Part shown: positions 10,095-20,060 of the stretch, one piece after another
Layout: each line of letters opens with the position of its first letter
How positions within the stretch are numbered: position 1 is the first letter of the stretch
Origin: Euptelea pleiosperma
Lineage: Eukaryota > Streptophyta > Magnoliopsida > Ranunculales > Eupteleaceae
Direction of reading: 5' to 3'
Assembly (NCBI GenBank): GCA_035048495.1
Contig: CM068547.1
Span: forward strand, 18,979,913 to 19,043,912
Length of the DNA: 64,000 nt
Notes under the pieces: model-generated
What the model was told of the DNA's origin: nothing
Seen by the model: only the letters and a program-made list of their open reading frames with translations
The model's database searches: none
Position numbers and translations under genes: made by a program

Positions 10095-12140
10095 TGTCAT
10101 GTCCCCAAATCCGATATTTGGTCATATCGACCTTTCTCATATCTTGAGGCGCGATCTGATCATACAAACGCAAAGTTAAACAAAACTGGTATCATGATGC
10201 AGCAGAAATACACCGGATAATTTTTTTCATTTTGTTTAAACAATCCATAAGACGAAACGCACTTCATTGGCACATTAATAATGTTAGAGGATCTCTCACC
10301 TCAAACAAAACCGTAATATGCCAATCCAAAAGAAAACATTGTATATATATCGTACTCCCAAATACATGTTACTAAACGGTCAAACGACCTACATAACTCA
10401 TGTATCCTTCTACAAGATAGAAGAATTAAACAAAATATAACATCGTCTCTAGCACAAGTCTATCAACAGAAATGCTGGAAGCATCAGACCAACTTCCCCT
10501 TATCCTTTCCTGAAAACAAAATATTTTAAAACGATGAGCTAGGGCCCAGTAAGTATATTCCTCATGCGTAAAACCACTTAAATCATCGACTTCTGTTTAT
10601 TTTAAAACAAATACGATTTGCAAATGAATTTCACATGTAATTCGATAAAACTCAATTCTCCATCAATTACTTACGTATAACTTCGAATACAATGATGACT
10701 TTTCACATAACAGTCAACCTTTCTCTTATCAGAATACCCGTGACCATTTCTATATAGTCAAACTATCAATTCTGATGTATTCAGTACCAACATTCCATCG
10801 GTCCTAGTGTACGATGTCAACACTTCTAGTCCGCAAGTTAACTCCCTAATGTACACACTAATTGTTTCATTAGGTATCCTCTCTCCGGATTCCCTAATTT
10901 TCTTTTAGGTATAGATACCCGAGGGGTCTCATGAGTGAGACAACGCCTCTTCTTTAGGGGACTGGAACCCCAAGGGGTCTTAAGGAAATAAGACAACGCC
11001 TGATACTTTAGGGGACTAAAACCCCAAGGGGTTTCAAAGAAATGAGACAACGCCTGATTCCAACTAATCTAATATTCTACATCCCAATCACGTTCTTATT
11101 CATGTCCTTAATCGTATTTATATGCATAAAATAATAATATTTGTAGAAACATCTTTACATGCATAACATTCATATTTTTGCATTTTGAAACTAAAAATAA
11201 GAACATTTAAGCCCTATTAATATCTTAGAAAGCGAATACATAAAATGGATGAAAAATGCATATATCTCATTTTAAATGAATTTGAGCATGACTTCATCCA
11301 ACTAAATAGATTACACATGTCCTCATCTATCATAATTTCATACTTTTAAGATTACAAGAAATTATCAATGCATTTACACATTTTATGTGGAAAATACAAG
11401 AATTGTGATTTTTCCTTGCTAAAATTTAACAGATAACAAGAATAACATTTTCAGACATTTTCCCCAAAAATAATAGAATTTTCTAGAATTTTTCTACAAT
11501 ATTCTGTGAATTTTCTACTATTTCAAAAATAAAATAATATTTATAAATAAATAAATAATAATTAATCAATTAAATAAATAATTAAATAAATAAATAAAGG
11601 CATAAAATAAATAACTATGTACTTACAAGTGAATACGCTAGAATCCCAAATCCTTGAACATCGTACGGTGCAAATCTCGAGGCAGTAGGCCCCACAAAAA
11701 CGTTTCAAAGGACTTCCTGAATATTTTCAGGAATTCCTAGGAATTTTCTAGAATTTCTTCTAGTTGAGGGATTTTTTTGCAAATATTCTTACCTCAGGGG
11801 TTAGAATGCAAATACCCAAATTGATGTAATTTTCTCCATGGCCTTGTATTTATAGAAATTGAAAACTCAGAACTTTTCATTCCTATCCGATGTGGAACTA
11901 TAATTTTAAAAATTGTCTTTTTTTTTTTCAAATTTTATATTTTTGATATCAAACTATAGCATGTAAAAACTTAAAATGTTGTCCAGAACTAAACGCAATA
12001 ACTTTTGACTCGCACGTCCGATTTGGACAAACTTGATACCGATAGAAAGCTATTGTTGAGACCTTTAAAATAGTATACATATAATGTTCAAAGTATTATA
12101 AAAAGTCTACTATAATATTGCTAGAAATAGGGTCATTACA
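10095..12140 (-). repeat. Tekay 5' LTR, complete
   Basis: 2046 bp. On the minus strand it starts TGTAATGACCC at 12140 and ends GACATGACA at 10095. Contains a tandem repeat at about 10920-11060 and AT-rich runs near 11520-11600. It should hold the element promoter. Confidence 0.95.
10920..11060 (-). repeat. 54-bp tandem repeat inside Tekay LTR
   Basis: GAGACAACGCCT-like starts recur at 10937, 10990 and 11044 (spacing 53-54), each unit holding TTTAGGGGACT and ACCCCAAGGGGT. The unit includes the self-complementary CCCCAAGGGG. Confidence 0.85.
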
Positions 12141-12269
12141 GATGATGTGCACATAGCATACACACAAAGATATGAAGAGGGACCGCGATTAAAGTAGTAG
12201 GAGCAAGAACCTGTAGAGACACGAGATGGCATTCTGTTAATCAAATAAGCGACAGTCAAATAAGCGGCA

Positions 12270-12740
12270 GTCAAAAAAACATCCAACTAATAGGATTTGG
12301 GAACTTTGGAGCCGGTCAGAAGAGATCGAGCAACCTCAGTCAGAGGATGCATTTTTCTTTCAGCTACATTTTGTTGAGGGGTGTAACTGCAAGAATTTTG
12401 GTGACAAATCCCATGGTCTAAAAAATACTGCTCGAGTCCCCCATACATATATTCTCCACCCTGGTCAGAACGAAGGACCTTGATGGAGGCACCATACTGA
12501 GTTAAGATCATCTTATGAAAACCCTTAAAGATGAAATGAACCTCATCTTTGGTTTTCATAGTATAAACCCATGTGCACCTAGTATGGTCATCATCAAAAG
12601 TAACAAAATAGCGGAAGCCATAGATAGAAATAACAGGGGCAGGACCCCACACATTAGAATGTACAAGATCAAAGGAAACTGAACTTCGATTACCTCTTGA
12701 TGGATAAGTAGATCAACAGTGTTTAGATAGTTCACATGTC
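12270..12740 (-). pseudogene. Copia integrase core fragment
   Basis: Copia integrase segment with GFRYFVTFDDDHTRCTWVY, LRSDQGGEYMYGGL and SYTPQQNVAERKMHP, so the catalytic Asp, Asp and Glu positions are recognisable (DDD replaces the usual VDD near the first). A frame change near 12640-12660 separates it from the pre-integrase block. Truncated after about 120 codons of core. Confidence 0.85.
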
Positions 12741-13138
12741 TCACAATGCAAGTCAGATAACAAAACAGAAACAAATAAAGCGGGAAATAAAAGTTTGAGG
12801 TATTGAAAAGAGATATTCTCCAGACGGGCATGCCAACATAAAACAGAGTCTAGCGTACTACTACTACTAAGAGATGACTGCAGTACTGTGAGCTCAGAAG
12901 GCCGTCCATCAAGAAGGTACAGCTTGTCAGCTTCATGTCCAGTGCCAATCGTCCAACTCATCTCGAGGTCCTGAAAGACACAGTATGAAGGAAAAAAAGT
13001 CACACTACAGTTCAAAGATTTGGTAAGAACGCCAACAGATAATAGATGTGAAATATGGGACATGTAAAATATATGCAAGTGGAAGCTTGGGAGAGGGGAG
13101 AACAACCCCTTTCCCAGATATAGAAGATAATGTGCCAT
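12713..13138 (-). pseudogene. Copia pre-integrase and post-protease segment
   Basis: Holds LLSVGVLTKSLNCSVTFFP, VFQDLEMSWTIGTGHE and the zinc-binding CWHARLENISFQYL ... HCETCELSKHC of the pre-integrase domain (the usual RLGH reads RLEN). Overlaps the upstream protease ORF in a different frame. Confidence 0.8.
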
Positions 13139-13535
13139 CTGCAGTTTTAACCTTATCGCAGCCAGAACAAATGGAATAACTCGTAAATAAAGAAGACATA
13201 CCCGTCATGTGCTCCAAAGCCCCTGAATCAATGATCCATGTAGGACTGGAAGGAGGGATGGACACATGATGGGCAGATCTGATGATACTTGATTGGGCAA
13301 ATGAGGATGTGGCAGAAGGACCATCTAGCTGTGAGAGCAATCGTCGAAGCCCTGCATGCTCGAAAGCCGCCAAAGGGCGCATAAAAGCCTGTGGAGAAGA
13401 ATGCTGGAGGGACTGGCCCTGAGAGGGTGCTAAAGTGTCCATGCTAACTGAATGGGCACTAGAAGATCCGGACTGACTGGAGCGAGGAGTAGAAGACTGA
13501 GGTCTACCATGAAGCTTCCAGCAAGTTTCCCTCAA
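13005..13535 (-). pseudogene. Copia zinc-knuckle and protease segment
   Basis: Gag zinc-knuckle tail (HLRETCWKLHGRP) followed by a Ser/Gln-rich linker and the protease text SPTWIIDSGALEHMTG, where DSGA is the aspartic protease site. The second Cys of the knuckle reads Arg (CDFR). Confidence 0.8.
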
Positions 13536-14315
13536 ATGTCCAAGGCGACCACGAAAGTCACATTTGGGCCTCTCCTTGGAGGAAGAAGGTCGGCCAGTGG
13601 AAGGAGCAGAGAACTGTGGAGGTCTACTCCGCTGAGGCTGAAAAGTAGATGTGAAGGCAGGAGTGTGTGAGGAGGTGACAAGCGCTGATCGCTCGTGAAC
13701 AGGAGACTCATCCGGAAGAGATAGTCTGCAGCTCTCCTCACTCTAGACATATGAGTAAACCTCACTGAAAGTAGGTAGAAGTGCTCGGCTGCTAAGAATC
13801 TGAACCCTGGCCAACTCATATAAAGGATTGAGTCCAGAAATGAACTCAAATATCCTACCTCAACGTGCTTCTGGTACGTGACTCCTTCACCTGGGGTAGG
13901 AGGATGATAGGAATAATAGTAGTCTAACTCCTCCCACATACTCCTAAGAGTCGCAAAGTAGTTAGAGAGGGACTTGTCGCCTTGACAAAGGCGGAGATGC
14001 TCTGTTTCAACTGGTAAGCTCTACCAGTGTTCTGCTGCTGTGAGCATGTATTCTTGGCGGTTTCCCAGACATCTTAGGTTGTGCGCATGAAGAGAAAACC
14101 CCAACTGATGTGAGGTTCCATGGAGTTGACAAGCCACGACTGGACTGTGAGATTCTCAATTTCCCATTTCTCAAACGTGTGATCATCCTCATCTGGCTCC
14201 TTAGTCCGTCCCGTGCAATGCCCCATCTTCCCACGACCTCCAATGAACAACCGTGCGGCTCTAGCCCATTCAAAGTAATTTGTCCCATTGAGTTTAACTG
14301 ATGTGATCTGTAACC
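13532..14315 (-). pseudogene. Copia gag fragment
   Basis: Gag homology with PGLQITSVKLNGTNYFEWARA, GGRGKMGHCTGRTKEPD, HTFEKWEIENLTVQSWL near the N-terminus (up to about 14315) and ELDYYYSYHPPTPGEG further on. Several frames are needed, so it is frameshifted. Homology to the N-terminus stops at about 14315, where a different repeat begins. Confidence 0.8.
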
Positions 14316-14317
14316 CG

Positions 14318-14450
14318 GGGTTGATGCAGTACGGATGTGATGGCGTCAAATTAAAGGCTGAGATTAACAGAAAATTATTAAGAATAATGAAATAGTAAAT
14401 TTCCATGCTAATCACACGCAAATAATTAGATTCAAGCAAATAACTTTATT
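14318..14450. repeat. Dispersed repeat, copy 1
   Basis: About 130 bp sharing AAAGGCTGAGATTAAC, AAATTATT, ACGCAAATAAT and AGATTCAAGCAAATAA with 15996-16130 in the same orientation and order. Family unknown; it abuts the copia gag break. Confidence 0.7.
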
Positions 14451-14519
14451 AAAATCCAAGGCCTTCGCACAATCCCACAATATTAAATCCGTTGCTTTAG
14501 CGACAAGGATCTAGTGGAA

Positions 14520-15650
14520 GATGGAACTTCCAACAAGCTTAGGGAATCAGTTAAGGGATGAAACAAATCTGAAATGGCTTCCTTTTCTAAGAGATTATAA
14601 GTTCTTTTACAGTGTTATCCTCCTATTGTACCAATTTGTGGAAAAGAATCCTTAGAATCAATGAGAACTTTAGTATGGGAATTCAGCTCAAAGTAGGTAG
14701 GGGTGATAAGACTCGGTCCTAGGAGGATTTGGGTGTGGAGAAGACACTTTGCAGAACTCTTTCCCTCCACTATATCACATTTCTAATCTCAAAGGGGCAA
14801 GGATCCAAGAATGTGTTTTGAGGAATGGAGTTGAGGCAGCATGGAACTTTAGATTCAGAAGAGATCTCAATGATTGGGAGGTGGAAAGAGTCGCAACTCT
14901 TCTATCTAGAGTGGGAGAAGTCCCTTTGGTTACTGCAGAGTTGGATGTGAGGTTTTGGAGGTGGGATCCTAAAGGTATTTTCTTTGTGAGTTTTTTCTAC
15001 TCATGTCTTTGTCTGAGGGGTCAAGGCCTTTTTCTTGCAACAACGGTTTGGGGAGCCTCAATCTCGTCCAAAGTACTCTTCCTCGTTTGGATAGCTATTT
15101 TGGATAAGATATTGACTGTGGTCCATCTGGACAGTAAGGGGATGATTTGCCGAATAGATTCTCCCTGTGCAAGTCAAGTGTTGAGTCAGTTGAGCATTTG
15201 CTGATCCACTCACTTTCGATATATGACAGATTTTTATCTCCTTTTTTGGAATTTATTAATGTGATGTCGGGTCATGTGATCAACTTGGTTCAAGGAAGTG
15301 AGTTGAAGATTTTCAGGGGGCGTGGGCAATTCCTTTGGCGTATCCTTCCCTTTTCGATAATGTGTGTTGTTTGGAAAGAAAGGAATCCCCGTATCTTTGA
15401 AGGAAAAGAAGATATTCCCAGGGTTGTGTTGAGATCCAAAGCCCTTTTGTATCTATGGTTCTCTGCATCGTTCGAGTTTAGAGGTTTTTTCTTTGATGCT
15501 TTTGTTTTTAGATGGGAGGAGTTATTAGAAGGCTCCTCTCCCTCGTGATGTGTATTTAGCTGTGTATTAGGCCCTCCTCTGGAGGTCCTTCTAGTTTGTA
15601 TTAGGTGGGGTTCTCCCCCCTTTTCTTCATTATACTTATTAAAAAAAGAG
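14520..15650 (+). mobile_element. L1-type LINE, 3' end
   Basis: Carries the C-terminal part of LINE ORF2: RRDLNDWEVERVATLLSRV, FWRWDPKGIFFV, WGASISSKVLFLVWIAILD and, in the next frame, NRFSLCKSSVESVEHLLIHS, matching the zinc-binding region after plant L1 reverse transcriptases. It ends with the usual LINE 3' text (CCCTCCTCTGGAGGTCCTTC) and a short A run near 15640. The RT core is missing: 5' truncated, as is common for LINEs. Left boundary is approximate. Confidence 0.85.
14749..15548 (+). pseudogene. LINE ORF2 C-terminal fragment
   Basis: Two overlapping open blocks, 14749-15204 and 15147-15548, joined by a frameshift between about 15147 and 15204. They code for the region after the reverse transcriptase of a plant L1 element, including the CKSSVESVEHLLIHS zinc-binding motif, in which Cys and His spacing is kept but the second Cys is lost (LSIYDRF). 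Without endonuclease and RT domains it is inert. Confidence 0.8.
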
Positions 15651-15995
15651 AAATATTGGTTCTGTAAAGCTAGAAGGTCAAATTAGGTTGGAGTCGGCTT
15701 CGAGCTTGATCTTGGAGATCGGCTCGGCTTTGAAGTTCGGCTAGGCTGAGTCAGCCAGCTCGGCCAAACTGAAGGTAAAACTGTATTGAAGTGCGTGTCA
15801 TGATGGAGAGGTGTACGGTTGAATGGACCTTGGGCAATCACAATCCCCTCTCTCGGCTGGTAGACTAAGAAACCTGGTTGAGTAGCCAAGAAGTCGTGTT
15901 TGTCAATATTCTTGGTTCTAAGCTTGAGGTTAAGAAGTGAAAGGTTGTTGCAATGAGGTTGACTTAAGCGTGTACTTTCTGAGAAGGATGCTAAA

Positions 15996-16130
15996 ATGAT
16001 GTAGGACGAAATGTGATGGCTTCCAACTAAAGGCTGAGATTAACCAAAAATTATTGAGAACAATAAAATAATAAATTCCGATGCTAAACATACGCAAATA
16101 ATCAGATTCAAGCAAATAAATCATTAGAGT
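15996..16130. repeat. Dispersed repeat, copy 2
   Basis: Partner of 14318-14450, same orientation, visibly diverged. The two copies bracket the LINE. Confidence 0.7.
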
Positions 16131-17264
16131 TTAAAGGGCAAGAAATTTAGGGTTTTAGAGATGGATATGATAGGGTAGGGTTCGGATTTTAATGGGTATG
16201 GAGGATGAAAAATTAGGGTTAGGGTTTGGGTGACGATTAGGGTTTATGGGCTGAAAATTGGTCACAAAATAAAGAAAACAATGGAGGGAATGAATAAAAG
16301 TTGAAGAGAAAGAAGAGAGATAGAGAGTACATTTCGGATTCGTACCGAGTAGCTTGGATTCACACTAAGGAAGAAGAGAACAATCTACAAGAGATTTGTC
16401 AAGAGCAAAATCAATATATTTCATCATTAATCAGAAATTACATGTAAGAGAGCTTATATAGTAACTCAAACTAACCTAATCTAATCTCAGCCATCCATCT
16501 AATCTAATGGCCACAAAAAAATGCAGCAACTTAAACTAAAAAGCAAAATTATAATGAGCCCCATAACTTTGGACTTATTTGCAAAGACACTCAAACTCTA
16601 AAAACATATAAAAATAAGCCTAGAAAAGCAATAAAAACTCTAAAAACTCCCTATGAAGCCCACATTCATCTTTTGAATGTGGAGTCTTCATGATGCACAT
16701 GCAATGTGGGGTTTCAAAATCTTCTTCCTTGTCTTCTACTAGTAGAACCCATGTGATGCTTTGATGTCTGCATCACAAAATTGTTAAGCTTTGTACTTGA
16801 GTGGAACGGTACAAGAAGGCTACTCTTTCTGTGGTGTCGAGCTCGGCTTGTTCATATATTCCTTCCTTCGTGGTACCTTTTGTCCGAGATAAAATAGTGA
16901 AGGTGGATGCTTTGTCCATGCTTAGGTTCAACTTAGCTATGCGTGATTTTGCATGAGTTAATTTGGATGTCTCCCTGAGGTGAAGTCAACTCGGCCACTA
17001 GAGCTAATTGTGACAACTCCCCAAGATCAAATTAACTCGGCCATGATGACTTTCTACTCCCAACATGATTGTTGAAGCACGGAACGAATTCGTTGCTTCT
17101 GTGACGCTTGTCGATGCTGAGAAGTAGGATAACCTTAGTGTGGTATTGCCTTAATTCTTTTTTGTCGTTGTGTACTTGTTTACCTGATGATGCTCTATAT
17201 GTTGTTGGATTTCTACTTCAGTATTTGTGGGTGTGGAATATCCAACTCGTAGGAAGGGTTAGGG

Positions 17265-17505
17265 CTTTTACACCCTTTTAGTGTTCCGAAATCAGATGTC
17301 CGAGCCATCACCTATTGCCATCAACTTGTTAAAAGAATCTCGTATGCGATAGGTTTGCGCTTTTTGAGCAATTGTATTTTTAACTTGTAGGCTTTGGGCT
17401 ATTATGCCCTTTTTAATGCTTCTGGTCTGATGGTTTGAACCGTTGCCTCTTAGGCCATCGACTTGTTAAAAGATCTCGTATGCCATAGGTCCATGCTTTT
17501 CAACG
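17265..17505. repeat. Diverged ~137-bp tandem repeat
   Basis: Recurring text GACTTGTTAAAAG (as AACTTGTTAAAAG in the first unit) with CTCGTATGC, at 17319 and 17456; a weaker third unit may follow to 17600. Confidence 0.6.
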
Positions 17506-17970
17506 TCTTAGGTCTATGCAGAGTGTCGATGCTTAGTCAAGCTGGTCTGAAGGGTCCGAGCTTGAGCTATTCTGGCCCTTCTTGCCTTAGTAATGTCATC
17601 AGTGGGTGGCTACTTTGGCCGTGCTGGATTTTGAAGGGTCCGGGTCGTCTATATATATATTCAAGAAGCTGTGTCGATTCGAATAAATAACATGGAGAAG
17701 GCCAGTACACTGTGAAGAAGGTTGGCCTAGTGCAACACTTTGTATCCTTCTCAGGTTCCAACACTCACACCTGTAGCTGTGCAAAGTAGTTCTCAAATCA
17801 AGAGTAGTCGCTCATTATAGCTGGCCAGGGGTATCCCTCTTTCACTGGGAAACTAATCTCTATTTCTTGTCAGATCGACTATAATAAGGAAGCTTAATCA
17901 ACTCTTATGATTTACTTATCGAGTATTAGGAACTAATTCTAACTCTTTATTTTCCTTTCATGCATTGAAG

Positions 17971-18459
17971 GGCGACATGCGGGCTCTAGAAGACTTGACG
18001 TATGAAAAAAGAAAGGAATTCTTGAGGAAACACCACTTACCAAGAGAACTTCCTGTTGTGTCATTCCACTCAGAGGCGGGTATTACTCCTGGAGTTCTTG
18101 CCACCTTGTCTCATGTTGCACATGCAGATCTCCCCCTGGTTGCACCCCTCGCTGCAGGACAAGCTGCAAAACTCCCGGTGGTTATGCCTCTTGCTGCTGT
18201 GATGGCTGCATGTGCACAGCTTCTTCAGATCCGGTACGGTGAAAAGAGTGATGGACTCGTCACATGTCGCGATGCAGAGGTTCCTGGCTCCGTTGTAGTC
18301 CGGCCGAAGCGTAAGTTAGACCATACTTGGATGGTTTATTCATCCTTGAATGATGACCCTGTCGAAGCAGACGCTTCTCAAGTATGTGAGGCTCTTCTCA
18401 CATTGCTTGTTGAAGTTGGACAGAAGAGGAGACATGAAAGTGCCATGAAAGATGAGTGA
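17971..18459 (+). CDS. Terminal exon, probable alpha/beta-hydrolase C-terminus
   Basis: The only host-like coding sequence. From GGC at 17971 an open frame codes about 163 residues and ends with TGA at 18457-18459. The preceding text (pyrimidine-rich, then TGCATTGAAG) is a good 3' splice site, so this is a last exon, not a complete gene; the first in-frame ATG, 17977, need not be a start. It begins GDMRALEDLTYEKRKEFL and carries LPVVSFHSEA, ATLSHVAHADLP, IRYGEKSDGLVTCRDAEVPG and KLDHTWMVYSSL. I recall this as a conserved plant protein annotated in the alpha/beta-hydrolase superfamily; the Asp of SDGLV and the His of LDH would suit the acid and base of the triad. The family call rests on memory, not a search. 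No upstream exon is visible in the window. It could also be a gene fragment carried or stranded by transposons. Codon use is not obviously decayed. Confidence 0.6.
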   Translation, partial: GDMRALEDLTYEKRKEFLRKHHLPRELPVVSFHSEAGITPGVLATLSHVAHADLPLVAPLAAGQAAKLPVVMPLAAVMAACAQLLQIRYGEKSDGLVTCRDAEVPGSVVVRPKRKLDHTWMVYSSLNDDPVEADASQVCEALLTLLVEVGQKRRHESAMKDE

Positions 18460-19679
18460 ATCCACTGACCTTAGCTTTTATTAAAGCCCTAAGATGTGAA
18501 TATTAAACGGTTATAGTTGTATTTTTTTTTTCTTCTTTTTTTCCTTATATTGATTTGTTACAACTTCACTTGGATTGAAGTTGGGGATATTTGTTCTGTA
18601 TTTTAAAGATAAGGAACGATTTTTGTCATTGTATCACGGTTAGATGTCTTCTACCCTCAGTGCTTGACTTCTTTTGGAAATATATGAGAAAATTTATGGT
18701 GGTGCCAGGCATCATACATCAAACATGTAGCTGAACATTCGTTTGGTGGAACAGCTTTTGGATGGTCCATGACCCAAAAGTCATACCATCTTGTTTATCT
18801 TAACCATCCAAGATGGAGAGAAAATTTAATGGTGACCATCAGAAAATGTGAATGGTTCGAAAGATGTCCAAAGATTTGAGGTAGAGATCGTTGGGATCAT
18901 TTTTAGGCTATGGTCCCGTCGACTGAACTATCCGATGAGTTTGTGGGCACGCATTGTGGTCTGCTGTGAGCAAATCCACCAACCTGTGATGCCTCAGGCA
19001 TAAATCTTTCTTTGAAATATTAAGCTGTGTTTACATCTTTTGAAAAACTGTGGTTACTGTTGACAGTTACTTTTATTTTCTTTTTCTTGGAAAAAATATA
19101 CACATAGTCTCTGTATGGTTGCTCTGAATAAGTTTTCTCAGAAATGATTTTTGCATATTAATGTTATAACACTTTTGTCTATGTCACTACTTTTTGACAC
19201 AAATCCTTTTTTCTCTTAAACTTTTAGTTGATAACCATAAAGAGCTGTAACTGAATCACTTTAGTTTTTCTTTTCCTTACTAATTATTATGTCGAGGGGG
19301 GATTTCCTACAAGCTCATAATTAGGTATTAAATATTTTTTATTTAGCAAATTTTTTCATGAAATATGTCCATTTCCACAGAGGTCACAGGATTAGAAACT
19401 ATACTGGTTGAAATATATTATTTAGCAAAATATGAACAGTAAATGTTGATGAACAGTAACATTTGGACCCAAACACTGTAAAACTATTTGGTAAAAATAT
19501 TTTCGAACAAAAGATTTCGACCTAAACATAGTAAACCCTATTAAATTCATTTTCTTTTGCAAAATTTTCAATCCTCAGCCAAAGATGACTATTCCATTTC
19601 GATTATTTGTTCAAAAAAAATTCTTCGATTCCATCGGTAGAGCTAGTGGATCAAAGTAAAAATTTGTGATTTTTGAAAA
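18460..19679 (+). other. 3' UTR and AT-rich intergenic DNA
   Basis: The first ~200 bases after the stop are T-rich, as in plant 3' UTRs; no single poly(A) signal stands out. The rest to 19670 holds no recognised gene; 18720-18960 resembles diffuse plant MITE-like text (GGATGGTCCATGACC) but I found no paired ends. The last nine bases (19671-19679) are a target duplication. Confidence 0.5.
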
Positions 19680-20051
19680 GGGTCGGGCTCCGTTGACAGA
19701 TAAAATGACAGGGACACAATATAAGCCACGTGGCACACTGTTACAAGACTCTGACCATATGGATGTTTGTCCTATCCCATGGTGGACCTACAAACCAAAA
19801 ATCAGCCTGATTAGTGATTTATAGGGTTTGGATTGGACTTATTTTCATGGGCTGATCTCAACTGTGGGAATTTGAGCAGTATTTGAGGTACAAAGATGCA
19901 ACACTTACAAATCACTAATTAGGCTGATTTTTGGTTTGTAGGTCCACCATGGAATAGGAAAAACATCTGTACGGTCATAGTCATGTAACAGTGTGCCACC
20001 TGGCTTATATTGTGTCCCTGTCATTTTATATCTGTCAACGGAGCCCGACCC
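19680..20051. mobile_element. Mutator-like foldback MITE
   Basis: 372 bp with terminal inverted repeats of about 150 bp: the left arm starts GGGTCGGGCTCCGTTGAC and the right arm ends with its exact complement. Arms match with few mismatches through CAAACCAAAAATCAGCCT. Both sides carry TTTTGAAAA (19671-19679 and 20052-20060), a 9-bp duplication typical of Mutator superfamily insertion. It has no ORF for a transposase, so it depends on one supplied elsewhere. Confidence 0.92.
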
Positions 20052-20060
20052 TTTTGAAAA

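Larger units (their letters stand above)
1..12140 (-). mobile_element. Tekay-type Ty3 chromovirus, nested-in and decayed
   Basis: A full Ty3/gypsy element on the minus strand: 5' LTR at 10095-12140, primer-binding site at 10080-10091, gag, protease, RT, RNase H, integrase with a C-terminal chromodomain-like tail, a polypurine tract at 1042-1057, and a 3' LTR that runs off the left edge. The order gag-PR-RT-RH-IN and the end of the integrase ORF place it with Tekay/Del chromoviruses. It is not autonomous: two nonsense codons, one frameshift, a changed protease active site and a 4.4-kb copia insertion in gag break it. Its right end directly abuts a copia fragment; the matching target duplication would lie left of the window. 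Confidence 0.93.
12141..14315 (-). mobile_element. Decayed Ty1/copia fragment abutting Tekay
   Basis: Minus-strand copia homology from gag (about 14315) to mid-integrase (about 12280), then an abrupt stop at the Tekay LTR end. It lacks LTRs, RT and RNase H in this window. Its protein resembles the 5425-9842 element (shared SISGKG and TKSLNCSVTFFP segments), so it is a related family. The simplest reading is that Tekay inserted into it; proof needs the left flank outside the window. Confidence 0.85.
15651..17970. other. Unresolved stretch upstream of the host exon
   Basis: No gene recognised. Holds repeat copy 2 (15996-16130), several AGGGTT-like motifs (16150-16250), recurring GCTCGG/CTCGGCC motifs (15700-15770, 16840-17050) and a diverged ~137-bp tandem repeat (17265-17505). 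A TATA-like run lies at 17650. If the exon at 17971 is from a live gene, this is its last intron. Confidence 0.5.

Noticed and set aside
14749..15548. Independent host gene
   Set aside because: Sequence matches the end of LINE ORF2 and is frameshifted.
16150..16250. TTAGGGTTAGGGTTTGGG-like text (telomere remnant?)
   Set aside because: Only two or three imperfect units, mixed TTAGGG/TTTGGG; too little for an interstitial telomere.
17463..17690. Upstream exon of the hydrolase-like gene
   Set aside because: Frame shows no family motif and overlaps a tandem repeat; no splice signals that fit.
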